6,123 nt of DNA from Candidatus Omnitrophota bacterium (GTDB taxonomy: Bacteria; Omnitrophota; Gorgyraeia; 2-02-FULL-51-18; JAGOUK01): the NCBI GenBank assembly GCA_020058965.1, contig JAGVCY010000136.1:1-6123 (forward strand). The letters are read 5' to 3'. Shown here in pieces: positions 1-5,891 of this stretch (its first letter is position 1; each line of letters begins with the position of its first letter). A program made the position numbers and the translations under genes. The notes below the pieces were generated by a model that ran no database searches, was not told the DNA's origin, and worked only from the letters and a program-made list of their open reading frames with translations.

Positions 1-1878
1 AAACACCTCGTGGTACACGGCGCCAAGTCCGGTGAGCATCCAGAAGTCGCGGTCGCCGCCTAAAGCGCCGCCGGCCAACTCACTCCCGCCTTGCAGCAAA
101 ATACCTTTAGTCGGAACAAACCGATTGTCCCGGGTGTCGTGTGTCAGCGTCGCGCCGACCCGCGAAATATTGGTCTTGCCGGCTTCCGCTTGAAGATCCG
201 CCGACGCGGTGTCGGGAATAGCCGATATCTTGACCTGCTCGTATCCGTAGTAACCATTGATCGAATCGTAATCGGTGAGCTCCTTGCCGATGCGGATCCG
301 TCCGCCGGTTTGGGATTCATCGTAGAACAACCCCGAGCTGCGGGTCAGATTTTGCTCGCGGCGATACAGATCAAAGCCGAGCGAAAACGGATACCCCATA
401 AACCATGGGTCGGTCCATGACAACTCCCCCTGCGACCGCACGGCGCCGAGCTGAACGCGCGCGGTGAGATCCTGTCCGGCGCCCGTGAATCCCGGCCAGC
501 TGGCAATGTCAAAATTGGACTGACGCACCTGAACAAAACCAACGGCCTGATCAATGTAGCTGAATCCGCCGCCGAAGCTGAATTCGCCGGTCTTGGTTTC
601 TTTGACCGTGACAACGAGGTCCTTGGCGTCAGGATTCTCGGTGTCCTGTGTATCCATCTGCACTTCTTCAAAATAGCCGAGATTGAACAAGCGCTCTTTG
701 GACTTTTTGAGCGCCGTACCATTGTAGGGTTCGCCCGGATACACGCGCAGTTCACGACGGATCACGATGTCCTTGGTCTTGGTGTTGCCGCGAATCATGA
801 TGCGATTCACGCTGGTGATGTTGTTCTCGGTGATCTTGTACGAAACATCAACCCGCCCGGTTTGTTCGTTGTACACCGAGTCAAACGCCACCTTGGCGTT
901 CATGTAGCCCTTCTCAAAGTACAAGTCCTGAATATTGGTCACGCTCTGGCGAAGCCCTTTACGCGAAAACGGCGAGCCCGTCTTGAGCTCCATCGCCTTC
1001 ATTATCCCTTCGTTCGTAAAGATCGTATTTCCTTTAAAGGACACCTCACCGACCTGATACAACTTGCCCTCATCGGCCACGAAGATCAGGCGGATGTCGC
1101 CGCGATCGTTGATGTTCTCGACTTTGTAGGTGATCTTGGCGTCGCTGTAGCCGTACTCGTCATAAAGAGCCTGAATGCGCTGGAGGTCGAGCTCAACCAC
1201 TTCCTTTTTAAGCACACCGGAGATCCAGAACCACTGAGCGGCTTTGGTTTCGATCTTGCTGCCGATATCTCCGGTCTTGATCGCGGTCACGCCCTCATAG
1301 TCGATACGCTTAACAATGAGCTTGGTGCCCTCGTCGACAATGATTTCGAGCGCGGCCTGATTGGCGGAGGGATCAAAACTGGACTTGTAGCGGACATTGG
1401 CTTCGTAAAATCCTTTTTCCTCATAAAGCTTTTTGGCGGCATCCACATCGCGGCGGATCTGCTGTTCGTCAAAAAAATCTCCGGCCTTGGACTTCACCTT
1501 GGCCTCAAGGTCCTTGGACTTGATCTTCACATTGCCGGTGATCGCAACCTCGCGTAGAACCGGTTTTTCCTTAACGATAAAAATTACCTTCACGCCACCC
1601 GTTGCGGGATCGGCTTCCTGCTTGATCTGAACATCCTTAAAAAATCCAAGACTGTAAAGCCGCTTGAGATCTTCGCTTAGAGTCTGGGTCGAAACGGGTT
1701 TTCCGGGGATGGTGCGGAGCTGGGACTGAACGGCCTGCATGGAGACCGTTTCGTTGCCTTCGATGGTGACCTCCGAAACAACGGCCGTGCTGTCTTCGGC
1801 AAAAGCAGGTGTGGTCAGAACCGGACAGCCGGTCGCGAGGATCAAAGCGGACAGCCCCAATAAAATCAATTTGCGCAT
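1..1878 (-). CDS. bamA: Outer membrane protein assembly factor BamA (3' end outside window)
   Basis: Central component of the BAM complex, which folds and inserts beta-barrel proteins into the outer membrane. The frame is open from the ATG at 1878 to the window edge, giving 626 residues; family members are usually about 750-800, so the end of the barrel (including the loop carrying the VRGF motif) is missing. Residues 1-27 form a signal peptide with a possible signal peptidase I site after AFA27. Five POTRA repeats follow at about 33-104, 106-184, 187-272, 274-352 and 354-428. They show the recurrent GN turn (GN41-42, GN115-116, GN283-284, GN364-365) and GFF/GFY/GYF-type ends. The barrel starts near 429 (GEFSFGGGFSY), and the family-typical THDTRDNRFVPTKG lies at 579-592. 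GGAG at 1885-1888 sits 6 bases before the ATG. A Cys at residue 18 makes a lipobox-like alternative possible. Identification is firm from the five POTRAs plus barrel. Confidence 0.95.
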   Translation of the reverse strand, partial: MRKLILLGLSALILATGCPVLTTPAFAEDSTAVVSEVTIEGNETVSMQAVQSQLRTIPGKPVSTQTLSEDLKRLYSLGFFKDVQIKQEADPATGGVKVIFIVKEKPVLREVAITGNVKIKSKDLEAKVKSKAGDFFDEQQIRRDVDAAKKLYEEKGFYEANVRYKSSFDPSANQAALEIIVDEGTKLIVKRIDYEGVTAIKTGDIGSKIETKAAQWFWISGVLKKEVVELDLQRIQALYDEYGYSDAKITYKVENINDRGDIRLIFVADEGKLYQVGEVSFKGNTIFTNEGIMKAMELKTGSPFSRKGLRQSVTNIQDLYFEKGYMNAKVAFDSVYNEQTGRVDVSYKITENNITSVNRIMIRGNTKTKDIVIRRELRVYPGEPYNGTALKKSKERLFNLGYFEEVQMDTQDTENPDAKDLVVTVKETKTGEFSFGGGFSYIDQAVGFVQVRQSNFDIASWPGFTGAGQDLTARVQLGAVRSQGELSWTDPWFMGYPFSLGFDLYRREQNLTRSSGLFYDESQTGGRIRIGKELTDYDSINGYYGYEQVKISAIPDTASADLQAEAGKTNISRVGATLTHDTRDNRFVPTKGILLQGGSELAGGALGGDRDFWMLTGLGAVYHEVF

Positions 1879-1904
1879 GAATTTCTCCAGGTTATTAAAC
1901 CGCT

Positions 1905-1932
1905 AATATAACACAGCGCGGTCTGCTGAAAA
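1905..1932 (-). promoter_or_regulatory. Possible sigma70-type promoter for bamA
   Basis: On the minus strand, TATATT (1905-1910, 5 of 6 to TATAAT) lies 16 bases downstream of TTTTCA (1927-1932, 4 of 6 to TTGACA). Transcription would start near 1898, leaving a leader of about 20 bases with the GGAG site of bamA. The -35 hexamer falls inside the partial repeat at 1921-1952. This is a motif match only. Read-through from dnaB, 82 bases away, is an equally good explanation for bamA expression. Confidence 0.4.
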
Positions 1933-1952
1933 AGCATCATCTGCGGCGTTGC
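1921..1952. repeat. Partial copy of the intergenic palindromic repeat
   Basis: This 32-base stretch begins GTCTGCTGAAAA and ends CGTTGC. It aligns with 5164-5194, the left arm of the full palindrome, at about 25 of 32 positions with a one-base gap. No matching right arm follows, so only one half is present. It begins 8 bases past the dnaB stop codon. The similarity was found by eye; the shared ends (12 bases at one side, 6 at the other) are exact. Confidence 0.6.
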
Positions 1953-1960
1953 GACTTCTG

Positions 1961-3343
1961 CTAAGCCCCGGCCTCATCCGGCGCATGACGGATCAATTCG
2001 AGGTTTTGGAAGCGGGTGAGATCCTTCACGAAGGCCAGCTTGAAATCATCCACGGGACCGTTGCGCTGCTTGGCGATGATCACCTCGGCAATGCCGCGGT
2101 TTTCTTCCGTCGACTTGTAAAGTTCCTCCCGCATCAGAAGGACCACCATGTCGGCGTCCTGCTCGATGGCCCCGGATTCTCTCAAGTCCGAAAGCTGCGG
2201 CCGGTGATCGGTGCGGCTTTCGACCGCGCGAGACAGCTGACTGACAGCGATCACGGGGCACGAAACCTCACGCGCCAAGGCTTTGAGCGATCGGCTGATC
2301 GTCGAAATTTCCTGCTGGCGGTTTTCAAGACTGTCGTCCGCACGCATCAACTGAAGGTAATCGACAATGATGAGCTGAATGTTGTGCTGGGCTTTCATGC
2401 GGCGGGCCTTCGCGCGCAATTCAAGCACCGAAATACCCGGAGTATCATCGATAAAGATCGGGGCTTTGGACAGTCTCCCTGCCGCGTCGGTGAGTTTGGG
2501 CCAGTCCGCCTGGGCCAAAAATCCGGTGCGGACCTTATGCGCGTTGACGCGGGCCTGCGCGCACAGCATGCGCTGGGTGAGCTGCTCCTTGGACATTTCC
2601 AGACTAAAGATCGCGGTCGGGATTTTTTCGATGATGCCGACATGTTCGGCAATGTTGGTCACAAAGGCGCTTTTGCCGACGGACGGACGGGCCGCGACGA
2701 TGATCAGGTCCGAAGGCTGGAGTCCGGCCGTCAGAATATCAAATTGATGAAATCCGGTCGGAATGCCGGTGATGTTTTCTTTGCGCTGGTACAGACGGTC
2801 GATCGTTTCAATGCACTTCTTGACGATTTCTTTGAGCGCGACCGATTCGCCCTGGAACTTATGTCCCGCGATCTCAAAAATGGCCTTCTCCGCCCGATCC
2901 AACAGCGTGTTCGCGTCCAGCGAGGCCTCATACCCTTCCTGAACGATCTGAGTCGCCGAATGGATCAGGCTGCGCAGAATGTATTTTTCGTGGACGATTT
3001 TGACATAGTAATCGATATTGGCGCTGGTCGGAACCGCGGCCGAAAGCTCCGAAAGGTACGAAACTCCGCCCGCCGCGTCCAAGGTTTGATCGAAGGTCAG
3101 CGCTTCGGTCAGCGTGACAATATCAACCGCGTGATTGTTCTCAAACAGCGTGACCAGGCAGCGGAATATCTGTTTGTGAGGAGGGTGATAAAAGCTATCC
3201 GGCTTGAGTTTTTCGATCGCCCGGGGAACCGCGAGATCGTCGATCAGCATCGAACCCAAAACAGCCGCCTCCGCCTCAATGTTGTGAGGCAGCGTCTTGG
3301 ACCGAACCGTATCGACGATCACCGGAAAGTTCTGGAATGCCAT
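1961..3343 (-). CDS. dnaB: Replicative DNA helicase DnaB
   Basis: Hexameric 5'-3' helicase that unwinds DNA at the replication fork and interacts with primase. At 460 residues it is of normal family length, with no intein. The N-terminal helical domain covers about 14-115 (starting LPHNIEAEAAVLGSMLID). A linker leads to GIPTGF at 193-198, and the RecA-like ATPase domain runs from about 195 to 452. Walker A is AARPSVGKS (217-225). The catalytic Glu is in SLEM (247-250). Walker B is IIVDYLQLM (325-333). The motif-3 Gln is in VSQLSR (367-372), and the arginine-finger region is KQRNGP (425-430). I chose the ATG at 3343 over an in-frame TTG at 3349, because the only purine-rich upstream site (GGGGG, 3353-3357) lies 9 bases from the ATG but 3 from the TTG. 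It is the last gene of the rpsF-ssb-rpsR-rplI-dnaB set, 39 bases after rplI. Confidence 0.97.
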   Translation of the reverse strand: MAFQNFPVIVDTVRSKTLPHNIEAEAAVLGSMLIDDLAVPRAIEKLKPDSFYHPPHKQIFRCLVTLFENNHAVDIVTLTEALTFDQTLDAAGGVSYLSELSAAVPTSANIDYYVKIVHEKYILRSLIHSATQIVQEGYEASLDANTLLDRAEKAIFEIAGHKFQGESVALKEIVKKCIETIDRLYQRKENITGIPTGFHQFDILTAGLQPSDLIIVAARPSVGKSAFVTNIAEHVGIIEKIPTAIFSLEMSKEQLTQRMLCAQARVNAHKVRTGFLAQADWPKLTDAAGRLSKAPIFIDDTPGISVLELRAKARRMKAQHNIQLIIVDYLQLMRADDSLENRQQEISTISRSLKALAREVSCPVIAVSQLSRAVESRTDHRPQLSDLRESGAIEQDADMVVLLMREELYKSTEENRGIAEVIIAKQRNGPVDDFKLAFVKDLTRFQNLELIRHAPDEAGA

Positions 3344-3352
3344 GTTCAATAT

Positions 3353-3357
3353 CCCCC
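3353..3357 (-). promoter_or_regulatory. Ribosome binding site deciding the dnaB start
   Basis: GGGGG on the minus strand is the only Shine-Dalgarno-like sequence before dnaB and is weaker than the AAGGAG or GGAG sites of its neighbours. It lies 9 bases before the ATG at 3343 and only 3 before an in-frame TTG at 3349, which favours the ATG. The weak site would fit lower translation of the helicase than of the ribosomal proteins on the same transcript; that is inference. Confidence 0.5.
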
Positions 3358-3382
3358 GTCAGTCGTTGCGAGGAAAGGCGGA

Positions 3383-3973
3383 CTACTTCTTCTTGGCCGG
3401 CTTAGCTTCCTTGGAGGTCTTCGCTACTTTAGCTTCCGTTACTTCTTCCTTGGCGGCCTTCGGTTCCTTGGGGGCCTTGGGTTCCTTGGGGGCCTTGGGC
3501 TCCTTGACGGCTGCCACTTCCTTGCCGGTCTTCTTGGCGGTGACCACGACCTTGATCATGGCCTTGACGCTCTGGTGGAGCTTCAATTCTACATCAAAGC
3601 TGCCGGTCGAGCGAATGGGCTTGGTCGGGCGTACGAACTTTTTGTCGATCTCGATCTGATGCGTCGCGAGCAAGTCGGCGATGTCCGAGGAAGTAACGGA
3701 ACCGAACAATTTTCCGTCGTCGCCGGTCGTTCCTTCGATGGTGAGCTGAAGGGTGCGGGCGCGCTTAGCGATGTCTTCGGCCTTGGTGCGGGATTCTTTT
3801 TCCTTCTCAATGGCCTTGGCTTGCTGAAGTCCGATCACGCGGACATTGCCCGCGGTCGCCACTTCCGCCCACCCTTGAGGGATGAGGTAGTTGCGCGCGA
3901 ACCCGTCGCTGACTTTGACCACTTCGCCGACCGAGCCGACGTTTTCCACATTTTGATTCAGAATGACTTTCAT
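3383..3973 (-). CDS. rplI: 50S ribosomal protein L9 with extended basic C-terminal tail
   Basis: L9 binds 23S rRNA near the L1 stalk base and helps maintain reading-frame fidelity. The N-terminal domain matches the family signature exactly from G13 to T40 (GSVGEVVKVSDGFARNYL then IPQGWAEVAT). A charged connecting helix follows at about 45-75, then the C-terminal domain to about 148, with DGKLFGSVTSSDIA at 86-99. Bacterial L9 normally ends here, at about 148-150 residues. This protein continues to 196 with a low-complexity Lys/Ala/Pro/Glu tail containing three hexapeptide repeats KEP KA(P/A) at 157-174 and ending KPAKKK. The tail is in frame with no sign of a frameshift. AAGGAG lies 5 bases before the ATG. 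The gene is 25 bases after rpsR and 39 before dnaB, so it is co-transcribed. The L9 identity is certain; the tail's role is unknown. Confidence 0.97.
   Translation of the reverse strand: MKVILNQNVENVGSVGEVVKVSDGFARNYLIPQGWAEVATAGNVRVIGLQQAKAIEKEKESRTKAEDIAKRARTLQLTIEGTTGDDGKLFGSVTSSDIADLLATHQIEIDKKFVRPTKPIRSTGSFDVELKLHQSVKAMIKVVVTAKKTGKEVAAVKEPKAPKEPKAPKEPKAAKEEVTEAKVAKTSKEAKPAKKK
3452..3505 (-). repeat. Three tandem 18-bp units coding the KEPKAP tail of L9
   Basis: Three contiguous 18-base units (3488-3505, 3470-3487, 3452-3469) encode KEPKAP, KEPKAP and KEPKAA. The first two differ by a single base; the third has two changes relative to the middle unit. A still more diverged stretch (KEEVTE) follows. 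The near identity at DNA level suggests recent expansion by slippage or unequal exchange, and copy number may vary between strains. Confidence 0.85.
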
Positions 3974-3998
3974 GATTTCTCCTTAAAAGCGTTAACGG

Positions 3999-4268
3999 CT
4001 AGTCGGCCGCGTACGGCAGCAGCGCGATTTCACGCGCGACCTTGATGGCTTCGGTGAGCTGCCGCTGACACATGGAGCAGCAGCCGTTGATCTTGCGTGA
4101 AATGATCTTCCCTTTTTCGGTCAAGAAGCGCTGCAAGCGGGGCGTGTCCTTGTAGTCAATGATAAAAATTTTGTCCGTGCAAAATTTGCAGATCTTTTTG
4201 CGGAAAACTTTTTTCTTCTTGTTCTTATTCTTCGCTAAGGCAGCGCGGCCGCGTTTAATGGGTGGCAT
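3999..4268 (-). CDS. rpsR: 30S ribosomal protein S18, zinc-ribbon (Cys-containing) form
   Basis: S18 sits on the 30S platform as a partner of S6 and binds the central domain of 16S rRNA. The 89-residue product has a very basic N-terminus (KNKNKKKK at 13-20). The core shows [13 protein letters not shown] (37-49), then GKIISRKI (53-60), and AREIALLPY near the end (78-86), all hallmark S18 segments. Cysteines at 27, 30, 63/64 and 67 form two CxxC-type pairs, so this is the version expected to bind zinc, unlike versions that have lost these residues. AAGGAG lies 6 bases before the ATG. The gene is 22 bases after ssb and 25 before rplI, in the classical order. Length and motifs are normal. Confidence 0.97.
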   Translation of the reverse strand: MPPIKRGRAALAKNKNKKKKVFRKKICKFCTDKIFIIDYKDTPRLQRFLTEKGKIISRKINGCCSMCQRQLTEAIKVAREIALLPYAAD

Positions 4269-4290
4269 TCTTATCTCCTTTTTACTTTTA

Positions 4291-4764
4291 TTAAAATGGC
4301 GTTACATCGCCGCCCGAGCTGGGCGGTTCCGACGGCATATCCAACGAAATTTCTTCCAGCGGACCATGGGCGCCTGCGCTCGAGGCGCCCTGATGCTCGC
4401 CGTACTCCTCTCCTGAAGCGCGGCCCGCTCCGGGCCGGCCTCCCAAGAACTGAACATTGAGCGCGTTGACCTCGGTGATCGAACGCTTCTGACCGTCCGG
4501 CGCGTCCCAGCTTCGGCTCTGCAAGCGGCCTTCGACGAAGCAGGAGCTGCCCTTCTTCAAATACTCGGCGCAGGTCTCGCCCATTTTTCCCCAGACAACC
4601 ACGCGGATGAAGCTGACATCTTCCTTCTTTTCGCCTGAAGGCGTTTTGTAGACGCGGTTGCAGGCGAGCGTAAAAGTCGTCACCGCGGTGCCGCTCGGAA
4701 TGTAGCGGAGCTCCGGATCGCGGGTGAGGTTTCCGATCAAAAGAACGCGGTTCAAGCTGGCCAT
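4291..4764 (-). CDS. ssb: Single-stranded DNA-binding protein SSB
   Basis: SSB coats single-stranded DNA during replication, repair and recombination and recruits partner proteins through its C-terminal tip. The 157-residue product has a single OB-fold at about 1-108. It starts with the typical [20 protein letters not shown], followed by TFTLACNR (30-37), [10 protein letters not shown] (51-60), EYLKKGSS (67-74) and [11 protein letters not shown] (76-86). Trp58 and Trp86 are likely base-stacking residues. A flexible Gly/Ser/Pro/Glu-rich linker (about 109-150) leads to the tip GGDVTPF. This keeps the terminal Pro-Phe, but only one acidic residue stands immediately before it where many SSBs have three. 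AGGAG lies 8 bases before the ATG. The gene is encoded between the S6 and S18 genes, as in many bacteria, with gaps of 25 and 22 bases. Confidence 0.97.
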   Translation of the reverse strand: MASLNRVLLIGNLTRDPELRYIPSGTAVTTFTLACNRVYKTPSGEKKEDVSFIRVVVWGKMGETCAEYLKKGSSCFVEGRLQSRSWDAPDGQKRSITEVNALNVQFLGGRPGAGRASGEEYGEHQGASSAGAHGPLEEISLDMPSEPPSSGGDVTPF

Positions 4765-4789
4765 GAAAAATGCTCCTGGTTACGCGCGA

Positions 4790-5137
4790 TTAAGCGGCAA
4801 ACGAAGTTTCGTACCTTGCTTCTTCGCGCGGCTTGTCGGTGATCTCCTGCTTGGGAACACGCTTCAACAGAATGAATCGAATGACCTGCTCGTTCAAAAT
4901 GTACAAGCTGCGCACGCGGGCAATTTTGTCCGGCGCGAGGTCAAAATTCACGAGGATGTAATACCCTTCGTGGTGTTTTTGGACCATGTAGGCCAGCTTC
5001 CGGCGGCCCCATTCTTCCACGCTCACGATCTTGCCGCCTTCGCGGGTCAGAATGTCGGACACATCGGCCACCGCCTTGCGGAGGGTGTTGGCGTCCAGCG
5101 CCGAACTGATGATGAAAAGGCCTTCGTATTGATTCAC
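4790..5137 (-). CDS. rpsF: 30S ribosomal protein S6
   Basis: S6 pairs with S18 on the 30S platform. The 115-residue product has the family's ferredoxin-like pattern. It opens with MNQYEGLFIISSALD, has the hallmark WGRRKLAY at 43-50 followed by HHEGYYILVNFD (55-66), and ends its core with YILNEQVIRFILLKR (79-93). A charged tail of about 20 residues follows, as is common. The start is GTG at 5137; AAGGAG at 5148-5153 lies 10 bases upstream, and no in-frame ATG lies near the motif start. It is the first gene of the rpsF-ssb-rpsR-rplI-dnaB set and is separated from the upstream pth by 139 bases, mostly occupied by a palindromic repeat that ends 7 bases before the ribosome binding site. Confidence 0.96.
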   Translation of the reverse strand: MNQYEGLFIISSALDANTLRKAVADVSDILTREGGKIVSVEEWGRRKLAYMVQKHHEGYYILVNFDLAPDKIARVRSLYILNEQVIRFILLKRVPKQEITDKPREEARYETSFAA

Positions 5138-5147
5138 TTTTTATTTT

Positions 5148-5153
5148 CTCCTT
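5148..5153 (-). promoter_or_regulatory. Ribosome binding site for the GTG start of rpsF
   Basis: AAGGAG on the minus strand stands 10 bases before the GTG at 5137 and supports that non-ATG start. It lies 7 bases from the edge of the palindromic repeat at 5161-5265, so folding of the repeat in the transcript ends almost at the site. Confidence 0.75.
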
Positions 5154-5160
5154 CGTTGTT

Positions 5161-5265
5161 ACAGTCTGCTGAAAAGTTCCGTCTGCTTCGTTGCTCGTCG
5201 CTCACATACCGAAGAGTATGCTTCGCTCCTCGCGCCTCGCATACGGAGCCTTTTGAGCAGACTGT
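5161..5265. repeat. 105-bp imperfect palindromic intergenic repeat
   Basis: The outer arms 5161-5176 (ACAGTCTGCTGAAAAG) and 5250-5265 are inverted copies matching at 15 of 16 positions. Inside them the two sides keep partial inverted similarity (TCCGT.TGC blocks). The centre is a small hairpin, CATAC / GTATG around a six-base loop at about 5205-5220. The element fills most of the gap between the pth stop (11 bases away) and the rpsF ribosome binding site. A related half-copy lies at 1921-1952. It resembles the palindromic extragenic units seen dispersed in many bacterial genomes. In the pth transcript it would fold into a long hairpin but lacks a clean run of T after the stem, so a terminator role is uncertain. 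No transposase is present. Confidence 0.75.
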
Positions 5266-5276
5266 ATGCAAACAGA

Positions 5277-5852
5277 TCAATTAAATTTATTCATAGCTGC
5301 GTCGATTCCGCACGCGGCCCACGCCTCAGCGGCGTCCGCGGCCCGGGCAACCGCCCCAGCCAGTATTTTTTCTTCATCGGGCCAAAAGTCCGACAGAACG
5401 AACGCGGCCAAATCCTGGGGAAGATTTTCGTTCCCCACTCCGAACCTCAGCCGGGCAACGGCTGCATCCGCGCCCGCCACGTTTAAAATATCTTCCAGTC
5501 CCTTTTGTCCGCCGCTGGTCCCGCTCGGCTTGAGTCGAAGCTTGCCCAGCGGCAAGCTCACATCATCCAGCACCACCAGCACCGCGTCCACGGTCAGATC
5601 AAAGTCCTTAAGCGCCGCCATGAATGCGCTGCCCGACGCGTTCATAAACGACAGCGGTTTGACGGCCACGAGCTCGGTTCCACGAAGCGAAGCGCGGTAG
5701 CGGACGGTCTGCCCGCCCAGCTTCGAGCGCTTTTCGCGCTCTTCAGCCCAGCCCTTGCGCCGGATCAGCTCATCGATCACCCGGAACCCCGCGTTGTGGC
5801 GTGTTCGGACATAATCCGAACCGGGGTTTCCGAGTCCCAAAATCATTTTCAT
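5277..5852 (-). CDS. pth: Peptidyl-tRNA hydrolase (Pth)
   Basis: Cytoplasmic esterase that cleaves peptidyl-tRNA released from stalled ribosomes, freeing tRNA for reuse. The 191-residue length is normal. Family motifs are in order: ILGLGNPGSDYVRTRHNAGF (4-23) with Asn9 and the catalytic His19; VKPLSFMNASG (64-74) with Met70-Asn71; LDDVSLPLGKLRLK (95-108), where Asp96 matches the conserved Asp supporting the His; then SGTSGGQKGLEDI (110-122); and RFGVG (136-140) with FVLSDF (151-156). The third motif is odd: the usual GGHNGL is GGQKGL, so both the His and the Asn that contact substrate are replaced (Gln116, Lys117). The catalytic His and Asp are intact, so I expect activity. The start is ATG at 5852; an ATG two codons later is further from the weak GAGGGG site. 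Its neighbour is rplY, 39 bases upstream, a common pairing. Confidence 0.95.
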   Translation of the reverse strand: MKMILGLGNPGSDYVRTRHNAGFRVIDELIRRKGWAEEREKRSKLGGQTVRYRASLRGTELVAVKPLSFMNASGSAFMAALKDFDLTVDAVLVVLDDVSLPLGKLRLKPSGTSGGQKGLEDILNVAGADAAVARLRFGVGNENLPQDLAAFVLSDFWPDEEKILAGAVARAADAAEAWAACGIDAAMNKFN

Positions 5853-5864
5853 CGTGCGTCGAAC

Positions 5865-5884
5865 CCCCTCGGCATAGCGAGGAG
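5865..5884 (-). promoter_or_regulatory. Possible small hairpin over the pth ribosome binding site
   Basis: In the transcript, CTCCTCG (5884-5878) can pair with CGAGGGG (5871-5865) as seven base pairs, one of them G-U, around the loop CTATGC. The right arm includes the only Shine-Dalgarno-like sequence before pth (GAGGGG). Folding could lower pth translation unless ribosomes finishing rplY open it. Short stems of this size arise by chance, so this is tentative. Confidence 0.3.
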
Positions 5885-5891
5885 CTAAGCG

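Noticed and set aside
862..1557. 231-codon open frame on the plus strand opposite bamA
   Set aside because: The opposite strand encodes a complete set of BamA POTRA domains; this frame has no recognisable domain and no convincing ribosome binding site.
3344..3349. TTG start for dnaB, two codons upstream of the ATG
   Set aside because: The purine-rich site is only 3 bases from the TTG but 9 from the ATG, so the ATG is the better start.
1949..4045. 698-codon open frame on the plus strand opposite dnaB and rplI
   Set aside because: It lies antisense to two certain genes. Its product is of mixed, non-family composition, with Phe/Gly/Leu repeats that are the mirror of the L9 KEPKAP coding repeats. 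It is an artefact of stop-poor, GC-rich coding sequence.
5161..5265. Palindrome as a standard intrinsic terminator for pth
   Set aside because: The stem is long and imperfect and is not followed by a run of T on the minus strand; a repeat element is the better description, although it could still affect termination.
5161..5265. Palindrome as a CRISPR repeat or origin of replication
   Set aside because: There is no array of direct repeats with spacers, and no cluster of DnaA-box-like sequences or AT-rich unwinding region is visible; the nearby dnaB does not by itself imply an origin.
4724..5284. 186-codon plus-strand frame across rpsF and the palindrome
   Set aside because: It is antisense to the certain rpsF gene and runs through the intergenic repeat; its product shows no family features.
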